From Primulina eburnea (taxonomy: Eukaryota; Streptophyta; Magnoliopsida; Lamiales; Gesneriaceae): a stretch of 64,000 nucleotides of DNA. Position 1 is the stretch's first letter; each line of letters starts with the position of its first letter. The notes under the pieces are model-generated. The model was not told the DNA's origin and ran no database searches. It saw nothing but the letters and a program-made list of their open reading frames with translations. Below, piece by piece: positions 44,705 through 54,390 of the stretch. The translations under genes and the position numbers were made by a program. Location: NCBI RefSeq assembly GCF_022965805.1, contig NW_027331346.1, positions 1-64,000 on the forward strand. Reading direction: 5' to 3'.

Positions 44705-45828
44705 TGGTTGTTCTGTATAATCATCATATGACTACCCATCTGCATGTTTAGACATCTCCATGTCCTTACCAAGAAACGCAGTACACAACATCACAGATAC
44801 TAGTCTCGAGCTCAAGCGACTTTTATCCATGTTTTAGGCGGCTGAATCGACTAGGAACGAATTTAGAATATGCAGTGTTTACAAATAAGTTTCAACATCG
44901 AATTACGATTCATTTGTATTAAAGAATAATCAAGGACTTTATCTATGCTGATTGCATGGGTATACAAATAAAGTATAATGAAACTATTAAAAGTTAAATT
45001 ATATTAAAATAAAGATTGTTTATTTTATTTGAGTCAATAAATTCTCTAACCAACCGTTGGATTGCAGGGCATCTACTCTAACAGATACCACATTCAAACC
45101 TCTATAATCTTGTGTTATATCTTGCATTAATATTTATGTTTTTTCATTTATTCTTGATGTTTTGAGTGGCTTTGTTAAAGAATTCATGTGTTCTTCATTG
45201 CATACTAATTGTTTGATAAAAATTTCAATCAAACTATAATTGTATATTTAACTTGCATACTTTTCAAATTATTTAAAAAATAAGTAAGGTTATTTTGAGT
45301 TTCTTCATCTAAACATAAAATCGAACTCGATTTAATCTTTCGATAATAAATTCAGTTAAGAACATTTCAAGAACACTGATATTGTAGCCCCGTTTATTTT
45401 TTCCTATGTGGTACATGTTAAAATAAGTTCAATTTTTCTTTAAAATGGCATATATACCCTCTCTGCCCCTTTTTGTCCATACTGACGTGGAGCCACAACT
45501 GGGTTTTCATATTTTCTTAAAAAAAAAAGTATTTCTCTAAATATCAGTGTTGGGAGATCATCCACCTAACTACATAATATTTTGTCAGCATTTTGGGTAA
45601 GAGCATTAAGCTACGAGCGACAATGCATTTTGGGTAAAATAAACGCTTTTAAACAAATGCATTAAACAAACGTTCTCTTTTTAATGGTTAAATGTTTGAA
45701 AAAATATTTGAGACGAACGTTGCATAGGTTTTAGAGTGTTAAATCAATGTCAAGAATTGGCCATGATAAATTCATGCTCAATAAGTTGTCACTTCTCACA
45801 GTGAACGAACATGTACAAATGAAATCGC

Positions 45829-45923
45829 AATTGACAAGTAAAGAAGCACAAGAACAGATTATTGAAACAGACATTGTGCTTTCAAGTGTTTCAATAATTT
45901 GTTCTTGTGCTTCTTTACTTGTC

Positions 45924-45927
<4 letters not shown>
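45829..45927 (+). ncRNA. Long near-perfect hairpin, miRNA-precursor-like
   Basis: Arms 45829-45868 and 45888-45927 pair over 40 bp with a single G.U-type mismatch and a 19-nt loop. The arms contain AAGTAAAGAAGCACAAGAAC and its complement. Such perfection suggests either a young small-RNA locus or a recent foldback event. No evidence of transcription in the sequence itself. Confidence 0.4.

Positions 45928-46003
<76 letters not shown>
45927..46003. repeat. (TA)n then (TG)n microsatellite
   Basis: TA run with a TGTG interruption at 45956, followed by about 13 TG units to 46003. It starts at the outer end of the hairpin. Confidence 0.95.
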
Positions 46004-46252
46004 CAGCCAAAGCTCACCAATCCTATATACTAGTTACTTTGCACACGCGATGCGTGTGTATACAATCTTTTTTTATCATTATTAATGGACTAAAGTGAAA
46101 TTCGACAAATTATGGAGGAATAAATTGATATTTGAATGGTTGAAATTAAAAAAAATAAAAATAAAAAGTGTGTGTTGAAATTTAAAAAACAAAAACAAAA
46201 GTGTAATATTAGTATCATATAAGGGTTAAATTTTAAAGCACCCATTTAACAT

Positions 46253-46434
46253 GAAGTGGGTCTAATGTGAGACCGTCTTACGGGTCCTAATCTGTGAGAC
46301 GGGTCAACCCTACCCATATTTACAATAAAAAGTAATACTCTTAGCATAAAAAGTAATATTTTTCATTGATGACCCGAATAAGAGATTCGTCTCACAAAAT
46401 ATGACCCGTGAGACCCTCTCACACAAATTTTTGC
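46253..46434. mobile_element. MULE-type MITE, 182 bp, copy 2
   Basis: Same family and same length as 39537-39718 (shared TCTGTGAGACGGGTCAACCC core and TATTTTTCAT centre). Flanked by an imperfect 9-bp duplication (ATTTAACAT and CATTAACAT). Ends share the TGTGAGAC...GTCTYACGGGTC inverted repeat. Confidence 0.75.
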
Positions 46435-46772
46435 CATTAACATGATGGAGCAAACAAAAGCGTGCATGTTCAAGTTAGAATATAAAAATTTAAAGCAGTT
46501 TTAACTACATAACATTAACTTCCATGTAGCATGTTCAAAGAAGATGACATTTTATGTGTGTTGAATTGTGCTCGGTGGAAAGTTTGGTTCACCGGGAAAT
46601 TATGTCAAAATTTTTATAAGATATTAAATCTTAGTTACACATTATGTCCGCTACGATTTGGTAAGCCATGGTTGCCTACTTGACAAGTCCGAATAAGCAA
46701 CAGCATATGCCTGGAGCACTTGCCCTTCGTTCAGGGCATATGAAAATCAATACACCTGGTGACATTCATACG

Positions 46773-46994
46773 TTACCAGATGTATAAATTTGTACTCCCA
46801 AAGCTTGACATGAGAATCTCCTCAGCTTCATCTTTAGCCCGTAGTACTGAAACTTTCCCCGAGTATCCATTGATAATAGCCTCAGCTTCATTTTTAACCC
46901 GTGGTACTGAAACTTTCCCCAAGTATCCTTTGATAATAGATTCCCATGTCCCCATTTCAACGCCGCATGCTTCTTCTGCACAAAATTCCCCCAT
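46773..46994 (-). pseudogene. PPR-like coding fragment with a 60-bp tandem duplication
   Basis: One minus frame reads MGTWESIIKGYLGK and then EAEAIINGYSGK and DEAEEILMSSFG, which has pentatricopeptide-repeat flavour (TW..II.GY). Two 60-bp units (about 46816-46935) encode the repeated GKVSVxRxKxEAExI segment. There is no longer ORF around it and no sign of the rest of a PPR gene. It could equally be chance; a fragment is the cautious reading. Confidence 0.25.
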
Positions 46995-46999
46995 AACAC

Positions 47000-47435
47000 A
47001 TCATCCTGACTCATTCCAAATGCATTTCCTAGTTTTTATAAATCAATGTCCCACTGTTGTTTACTTCATTCCTCTCCAAACAATATAACATAACCACCTC
47101 TTAGAGATAAATAAACCAAAGAACCGAAATATAGACTCCACACAGGATAAAATAGGAAAAGAGAAAAAAAAAATGGACCCATTCATAAACCAGGATGTTA
47201 GGCAAATATTCATCTAAAGAATACAACATACATGTCACAAATTCGAATCAAAACTCAAAATTTGACTAAAATAGCAACAACAATGATAAAATTAAACACT
47301 AGAACATCGAAGAAACCAATATAAGAAAATAAAACATAGAAGGTTTCTAACTTACCTTTCCTAATGCTCATATTAAATAACGGTTGCTCACTTCAAGTTA
47401 CAAATAAATCAACAGGATTTGTCTTGCACAATCTT
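47000..47435 (-). other. Downstream flank of the methyltransferase gene
   Basis: Non-coding, AT-rich; probably holds the 3' UTR. I saw no canonical AATAAA on the minus strand close to the stop codon, so the polyadenylation site cannot be placed. Confidence 0.4.
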
Positions 47436-48398
47436 TTAAGCTTTAGATCGTCTAAACTCGAACCATGTATCATAGTGGTTGAAGAGTAAACTATCGTGGA
47501 TGTGCTTCCCGCGATATTCGAGCCCTAAGATATTCAGTCTTTTTGTACATTCTTCACCTCCCAAACGAGAACAAAACTTGATATTATGCGAGACCAAGAT
47601 TCTACCTTCCAAAGGTTTCAATTTATTTACTACCCGCTCCAGACCAATCCAAACAAGTTTGTCAGGCATATGTAGGAAAACAGCACTAGCATATATCAGA
47701 TCATACATGGTTTCATGCCCGAACTTGCTGAAATCCATATCTTCACCCTTTATTATCAAAGGACGCTTAGATAATAAACCGTGAGATGGAATCTCATATC
47801 GAAGCGCAGCCATTAGAGATAGCTCATCTCTCTCTAAGCAATGGTAACGCCCAGGATTCAAGTAACCGATGAAATGCAGGCCAACACGAAGTGTACCACA
47901 TCCAATCTCAAGAACTTGGGAGTTTGGGGTTAAACGTACTGTTTCAGCAAGAAACTCAAACGCATCTCGTCCTCCTGCCCAGGGCTCACCATAATAGCTG
48001 TGGTGCTCCTCAACGAGTAATTCACTCGGGCAAGGTAGAGCTGTGTGATTGTTCGCTTCTTCTCCTTCATAGTGTGATATCCCTTTGAACTCAAGAAGAT
48101 CCTGGAGCTGTTGCTGACGAGTGCGAGGGTTGATGCCTTTACGTAGAACATTGGGCTGCATATGCAACCCATTAACTTCAATCTGACTCTTCAGCCAATC
48201 GATGTCCTCAGCTGAAGCCGAGATCCGCTCTCCAATTTTTGTGCTCTCACTTACCATGGCAAGAGTAGTGCAAGGGCAAGGAGGAGATGGGGATGAAAGC
48301 GCAAATAGCAGGAAGAATAAGAGGGTTGCAGCGGCAGCGGCTGACAGAACAAGGACTGGAACTGAAATCACCACACTCTTTGATGGAAGCAGAGCCAT
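47436..48398 (-). CDS. Membrane-anchored SAM-dependent methyltransferase-like protein (320 aa)
   Basis: Single-exon 320-codon ORF, the only intact host-type gene here. Residues about 9-35 form a hydrophobic Val/Ala/Leu/Phe stretch, probably a signal anchor into the secretory membrane system, followed by a Ser/Pro/Cys linker. A Rossmann methyltransferase fold follows: motif I VLEIGCGTLRVG (162-173), where LEIGCG binds SAM; acidic residues after strand 2 (CLERDELSL, 187-195); then EDMDFSKFG and YDLIYASAVFLHM (232-244), the motif IV/V region; and ILVSHNIKFC late in the fold. The upstream LPCPSELLVEEHHSYYGEPW (121-140) is distinctive. The start is the first ATG, just before the anchor. The substrate cannot be told from sequence. 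Retrotransposons flank it on both sides. Confidence 0.85.
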   Translation of the reverse strand: MALLPSKSVVISVPVLVLSAAAAATLLFFLLFALSSPSPPCPCTTLAMVSESTKIGERISASAEDIDWLKSQIEVNGLHMQPNVLRKGINPRTRQQQLQDLLEFKGISHYEGEEANNHTALPCPSELLVEEHHSYYGEPWAGGRDAFEFLAETVRLTPNSQVLEIGCGTLRVGLHFIGYLNPGRYHCLERDELSLMAALRYEIPSHGLLSKRPLIIKGEDMDFSKFGHETMYDLIYASAVFLHMPDKLVWIGLERVVNKLKPLEGRILVSHNIKFCSRLGGEECTKRLNILGLEYRGKHIHDSLLFNHYDTWFEFRRSKA

Positions 48399-49038
48399 TT
48401 GAGAATTGAGTGAATATGGGATTTGATTCTCAGTATAGGCCCAAATTATTTTTACCCTATGTGAATCGAGAAATCAATTGTGGCCCCCCAAAAACCTTAA
48501 TCTAGAATTTGGATCAGAATCAGCGGAGCATGACTAGCGTTCACTGTCAAATTCCCCTATATTCTGAATTGTTTATCATACTTGGAGAGAAGTTAAGATA
48601 GACAGATGTTGAAATTGTTCTTGTGGCAAGTTTTCGAAAGAAAAAACTCAAACTGTTAATCAGAAAATTACCCAAAAAATCTTACTAATACTTGGCCAAT
48701 TGATAATTGCGATGCGGCGAATGCTGAAACCCGAATCGCAGTGAAAAAATCTCAATCGAACTCCGAGTTGCCAATCATTTCACCATACAACATCCCTGTA
48801 GTAATCTGGATCTGAGAAGAGAGAAAATCGGACACGAATCGGATTTCGAACCACCTCTATTTACCCCCGTAAATGGCTTCCATCCTTGCGATATACTCGA
48901 TTGAGGCCCTCACGGCGAGATCTGGATAACTAACTTGTCCTCAAATACAAGAAGCTCTGCTAATGTAAATCTTATGCCCTTCGAACCAAAACTATTTAAA
49001 AAAAAAAAGAGTTTGGGGAATTCAGGTAAATTGATAAG
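48399..49038 (-). promoter_or_regulatory. Upstream region of the methyltransferase gene
   Basis: Non-repetitive-looking DNA. No clear TATA box was placed. It probably contains the 5' UTR and promoter. A short open stretch at 48857-48940 on the same strand may be the last exon of a neighbouring gene (see findings). Confidence 0.35.
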
Positions 49039-49085
49039 GAATGGGTCATATGTGACGTCGTCTTACGGATTAGGATCCGTAAAAT
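49039..49085. mobile_element. End fragment of the MULE-type MITE
   Basis: GGGTCATATGTGACGTCGTC and TTACGGATTAGGATCC resemble the first about 45 bp of the 182-bp MITE (GTCTAATGTGAGACCGTCTT type). The rest is missing, cut at the junction with LTR-A-like DNA. Confidence 0.45.
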
Positions 49086-52000
49086 TTGAGAAAGTTTGGT
49101 TAAGTTTCGGGTTGATTCGGGTTAAAACCGAGAACCTAGTCCATGTTTTAAAACGAATAAGAAACGGGCTCGAGGTTACGTTTATGAAACGATTATAATT
49201 ATGTTTTGAAGTGTTTTTAAGGAGTTTGTTTGCTTCGGGTCGAAATTTTGAGGTCTAGGGGTAAAATGGTAACTAAGGTTTTCTAGGGGGAAAATGGTAA
49301 CTAAGGTTTTCTAGGGGAAAAATGGTCATTTTGCACCCGGTTGAGTTACCAGTGCAGGCAGTGCTCTAATCAGTATATTACATTTTTTAAATGTATATGT
49401 TACCATGAACATGACATTTTATGGAAATATGAAAAATACGTTGCTTGTTTGATTTTAAGGAAAATTACATATATGCATGATTTTAATAAGTGATGTGATG
49501 ATATGTTTTGAAGAATGGGAGTTGGTTGTGATTAATACGAATATGAACACGAACATGTAAAGCCAAAGCTCAATGGAAGGGTAAAATTATCGATGATGTC
49601 TCCGTCGCCGGAAACCACGGTTATACATAGATGGATTCATAGATTAGAGCTGATACGAACGTCATAACTAATGATCTGAATTCAAATAAAGAAATTGAAC
49701 ACATATATGTGTTGGATCTAGTTTTCTACACGTCCAAACGCAGCGGAAGTTTTAAAATTTTTTATTTATTTTGACGATCAAAATATGATTTGCTTTTGGG
49801 CGCTCGTATGATTTTAACAAATTAAACATACATAGGATGTCAGAGATTATACCTTTGTGAATTAATCACGTGGCTCCAACTAATCCGGTATAAACGGATT
49901 TGCTCTTGTTGATTCCCTACGAACTTTTTTCGATGAAATCCTTTCTTTCCTTCTAATCAGGTTCACGACTGATTTGTATGATCCTCTTCCAAATTGCAGT
50001 AGAAATATTGGAAGAGATTTAACGTAGGAGAAGATTATTTGAGAGACGACTCAAAAAAATTTCTCAAAATAAGGTGGCCGATTTTTTTTCTTTCTTTGGA
50101 GGATGATTCACGTAAGTTTGATGGATGGTAGGCTAGGGTTTTACTTTTCATGTATTATTTATAAGTAAATAATAGCCTAATTACATAATTATTATTAATG
50201 GGCTTGATTTAATTAATTGATCTAGTCCAACTAGTTTAATTAATTTAATCAAAGACCATTAAAACTTTAATTATTTAATATATTGGAATTTTACCCCTAC
50301 AAGCCCATTAAACATATTATCCATCATATTTAATTTATTAATTAATCAACTCAATTTTTGAGCTTAATAAATTAAATACATTATAAATTCAACAATTGAA
50401 TTTATTATTTAAATTATAAATTCAACTCCTTGAATTTTTATCACCTCCAAAATTTAATATTTAATAAACCCAACATTAATAAATTAAATTCTCAAATTTT
50501 ATAAATTCAACTTCTTGAATTTATTCTCTAAAAATTTAATTATCATAATTTCAACTCATTGAATTTACTATATAATATAAATTCAACTTCTTAAATTTAT
50601 TTTCTCAACGGGAACAAACAATCCAGTACTTGTGTGACCCTCAATGGTTGAGGGATACAGCTAGCCGTGGGTTCACAACTCTTTGTGATTCAGGACATAA
50701 TCCTTTATTCGGGCTTACCCTAGTTAGCCCCATTCTTTTCATCAACACCTTGATCAAGAATGTCAGAACTCATTTCTGATTGCACCCATCGGATCATGGT
50801 AAGAGCCTCTAGTAGCATCGCCCCATGATCCCCTAGGTATCACTGATAGTGCCTGAAAGAACCAGTCGATTATGATTAACGTACAGTACGGTACGTTCAT
50901 CTCATATATCCCGATCGAATCTGCAACCATTGGTTCATCGAGGGTTGCATATTAATTCGATAACTATGTGATAATTATAATAGTGGCATCGCGTGTACTA
51001 TTTGAGAACTCCTTCTCTAACGTACATCTCATACTCCGGCCAGAGATTCCATGCACTATTATTTCATCAGATCAGACAGGATATCCACACCCGTAGGTGA
51101 GCGGTGAATCCCCGACTACAATGCACTGGCTCCTATATGTGTCGCAACTGTACCCAACCTTGCCACCTGATGACTCTCCTGGAGCCGGTAAACGAGTCAA
51201 ATCACATCCCTAGCATATTGAGCCTCAGTGTTGTCCCAGGTTGTAAGGACTAATGGTGTACAATCATAACCACGGACTTATCCTCTTGATGAATGATAAC
51301 CACTTGGAAAGTCCGAGGGAGGTTTGTTCAGTATAATCATCATATGACTACCCATCTGCATGTTTGGACATCTCTATGCCCTTACTAAGAAACACAGTAC
51401 ACAACATCACATATGCTAGTCTCGAGTTCAAGCGACCTTTATCCATGTTTTAGGCGGATGAATCAACTAAGAACGAATTTAGATCATACAGTGTTTACAA
51501 ACGAGTTTCAACATCGAATTACGATTCATTTGTATTAAAGTATAATGAAGGTCTTTATCTATGTTGATAACATGGGTATACAGATAAAGAAATAACAAAC
51601 CATGAAATAATGAATTATATTAAAATAAAGATTGTTCTTTACAACTGAGTCAATAAAATCCCTAGTCAACAGTGGACTTACAGGGCAACTACTCTAACAA
51701 TGTATTGATATGATGAGACATGTTTCGGACATGTTATGCTTTGACTCGATATCTTTAAGTTCATGATTTTAAGATCATGAAATGTATGTTATTACAGTCA
51801 TTTTCAATGTTGCATGTTATGTATATGTACTTGTTATAACGTTACAGGTGTGTTGAGTCTTTAGACTTACTAGATGTGAATAATGCAGTGAGCATATTGA
51901 TGAAGAGACTAGAGGCGCCGAAGATTGAGTAGGCAGAGCTGGATGTGCACACGCTAACCCGAGGACCATACTTTTTCCGCACATTATGTTTATGAGTTAG

Positions 52001-52270
52001 AAGGGAACATTGATATTTTTATACAATTTTGCTATTTATGATGTTGGGTCGACAGGATTTGCATGCTTCTTATTTGAACCATTTTAAATGATAGTCTAAG
52101 GTTTGATGATTTGGCATATTTTCAATTGCAGTATTTTTACCAATAATGGAATCTTTTTATTTTAAAATGTGTGATTTACTGCTGTTATTACATGCATGTG
52201 TTTAAATGTAATTTTCGAAAATTAGTTTACAAAAAAAATTATAACAGTATTTTAAGTAGTAGACGTTTCA
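49086..52270 (+). repeat. 5'-truncated LTR-A copy, split by a copia C solo LTR
   Basis: Shares with 7613-10583 the run CTAGGGGTAAAAyGGT, the block around ...ATACATAGATGGATTCAT...AATGATCTGAATTCAA (49625-49685), the GTGTTGAGTCTTTAGACT landmark (51852) and the GACGTTTCA end. The first half of the LTR is absent. Contains short direct repeats of GTTTTCTAGGGG-AAAATGGT (49270-49330). Confidence 0.6.
49710..51699 (-). mobile_element. Solo LTR of copia C family, 1990 bp
   Basis: TGTTGGATC...CTCTAACA, aligning with both copia C LTRs (shared TCAATGGT...GGGATACAGCTAGCCGTGGG block at 50635-50665). No internal region. Flanking duplication is only ATG or ATGT, so the 5-bp duplication has been altered. It interrupts LTR-A. 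Confidence 0.82.
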
Positions 52271-52559
52271 ACCTTAGCATTTATCTAAAAAAGGTAATAA
52301 ACGGCTTTTGAAATGTTGATATATAAAAGACAAAGGCCTGCGCATAAATTTTTCTCATTAGTAGAAATTCAAGGAGAACTAAAGATGTCCGATAATGTGC
52401 ATTGATTGGTAAAAATATCTTATGAGATGTCGGGATGGAATGCATACAAACTGGATTGGTCTGCAAGAATACCAGCTAGAGAATAATGATGGATCGGTTT
52501 TGACACCTGTGAGAGTGCTTCAAACACAATATTTTCAATGAGATGCAATAGCTCGTGTT
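52271..52559. other. Unassigned, no gene seen
   Basis: About 290 bp after the LTR-A end with no recognisable protein or repeat. A 61-codon ORF on the minus strand is not supported by anything. Confidence 0.4.
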
Positions 52560-53931
52560 CTAAGAATGTAACCACCGATAAATTAAATCGAGTTTGGTTT
52601 TAAACCAAGCGGAAAATACTTGAAGTAATTTTTCATTAAGAAAGCTAACTAGTTTGAAAGCCTTTTAACTTGTGTAAACTGATTAACTTATATAAAGCGG
52701 ATTAGTTCGAGCTTGTATTAGTTTAGTTATGGTGGAAACTGAACTGATCAAATCAGTTTTAAAACAAAATTTAAACAATTAAATACACAAGATATGTTTA
52801 TAGATGTTCGGAGACTTCAACTGCTCCTACGTCATCTCTTCTACCACCTCGGGTAGGTTCCACTAGAAGACTTTGATTTATGCAATGCCTTGTACAAACC
52901 CACCCAGCTTAGAACTTAAACTACTGCATAACTAAACTCTTAGCCTAGACTGAAGGCAACACATTCCAGCCAATACTTGTTTAACGTATGTGTGTCAAAG
53001 ACTACATACACAACTTTATTGTCTTTGTGCAAGACTCACTCAACTATTCAATACGCTTTACTCTCTGTATATGTGAGTGATTGTGTGTATGAACTGATTC
53101 ATGAATACAACACGAAAGTGTTCTCACTCACTGAGGGAATTGTGCTTCTAATCTAAGCTGATAACACTTTGAAGTGTTCCCTCAAATCTGGGATGATTGC
53201 TTCTTATAAGCTGATGTGCATTGAGCATGCCCTTCTCTATATATTTTTCCACACATACTGTTGTATATTGATGATTTTGGTTTGGTATTTATGAGGTAAT
53301 GAGACTATACACCAAAACTCGTCAGACATGTTTGTTGCAATTTGAATTCGTTACTAGAAATATGTATGTACTTTCCGACAGCCATTCTGGAACGTTTTGG
53401 CTTTAAGTTCTGCAGCAAATTCCATTATTGTCATTTGACTAGACAAAAGCTTTTCCTCAATGCGCACAGCTGGATTCTATTTGAATAAGCTTGTCGTGTT
53501 CTGCAAACTTATTGATTCATAACTAATGTTTTGAACTGGTCAGTTGAACTGATCTTGAACTGGTTTGGTAAAATCAGTTGGCTCGTCAGCTGAACTCATT
53601 TCACTATTTCAGTTGAACTGGTCAGCTGAGCTCTTCATCAGTTGAGCTCTTTATCAGCTGGCCGGACATCTGAAGATCTTCTGCTGAACCACCTATCAGC
53701 TGGACAATTAGTTGAACTGGTCTATGATATATCAGTTAAACTTATTCAGTTTGGACAATCAGTTGGCACTTTCAGTTTTGCATCTCGATAGCTTTAGTTT
53801 TGGCTTGATAACTGATCAGTTCAAATCTTGATTTGTTTCAGCTTCTGCGCACTTATGTAAATTCATTATAAATAAAATAATAAGTTTTATTAACATGAAA
53901 ATCAAGATTGCGACTATGAAATATTCCAACA
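52560..53931 (-). repeat. Copia LTR (family E), about 1.37 kb
   Basis: The minus strand begins TGTTGGAATATTTC and passes through many AACTGATCAGTT-type words, a TATA-like TATATAGAGAAGGGC (about 53240) and GATGACGTAGGAGCAGTTGA. It shares these with 26853-27842 in inverted pieces. No internal region is recognisable on either side. The 52560 end is not sharply defined. Confidence 0.55.
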
Positions 53932-54390
53932 AATAAATTACGTCTTTGGCTTTATTGTATAGTCCAGTTAGAGTCTTGGAAAATGCTTGTCTAGTAGATA
54001 TAAATGCAGCCTTACTTCAAAAAAAGTTTTGAATATATGGCTATCCAGCTTTACTTATAACATCTAGCTGGAATCCTATAAATACAAGAAATATAGACAG
54101 CTCGATATTGTTTGTTATCACCAAAATTGAGACATTTTCAATCTAACATCTTCAGTGCTTCCAGGATGATTCACAACTCGGGTTGTTGTTGAGAAACAAG
54201 TGGTGGGCGTCCATTTTCTTTGGCGTCGCGAGATGCATGCAATCGAGTATGATTTCTCAATACTTGTTACCTTTTCTCACATATGGCGTCACTGCGCCAA
54301 ATTGATGTTATATCTATTGCTCGAATGATCTTGTTAATGACTTTGGCTAGTCGTTACCTAAGTCAAAAAGAAAATTTTACAAGCACCTGG
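53932..54390. repeat. LTR-like DNA left of a solo LTR; class uncertain
   Basis: TATA-like CCTATAAATAC at about 54075 and a following ATCTTCAGTGCTTCC stretch look like a copia LTR. The part up to 54390 joins 57214 across the solo LTR. Confidence 0.35.

Larger units (their letters stand above)
30263..45083 (-). mobile_element. Old Ty1/copia element 'copia C' with nested insertions
   Basis: Minus-strand copia element bounded by long LTRs (30263-32491 and 39040-45083) with perfect GATAC target duplications at 30258-30262 and 45084-45088. Order from the right: 5' LTR, Met-tRNA primer site, about 1.9 kb of leader, gag fragment, integrase, RT, RNase H, polypurine tract, 3' LTR. Coding parts are broken and the LTRs differ at many positions, so it is old. 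Later insertions are a solo LTR (34759-36258), a 182-bp MITE (39537-39718) and a Cassandra-type unit (41132-44704), each with its own target duplication. Confidence 0.88.
39040..45083 (-). repeat. 5' LTR of copia C, split by two insertions
   Basis: Plus strand runs TGTAGGATC to CTCTAACA, matching 30263-32491. It contains the MITE at 39537-39718 and the Cassandra unit at 41132-44704. About 70 bp at 40820-40885 has no counterpart in the left LTR. Without these it would be about 2.2 kb. Confidence 0.85.
45089..46252. other. Intergenic, no gene; hairpin and microsatellites
   Basis: AT-rich DNA without coding signs. 45089-45390 looks like the continuation of the sequence left of 30258, so the two were joined before copia C inserted. 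It may be an old LTR, but that is not provable here. The long hairpin and a TA/TG repeat are listed separately. Confidence 0.5.

Noticed and set aside
45747..46098. 112- and 63-codon ORFs with IYIYIY and CVCVCV runs
   Set aside because: They run through the TA/TG microsatellite and the hairpin; no real protein.
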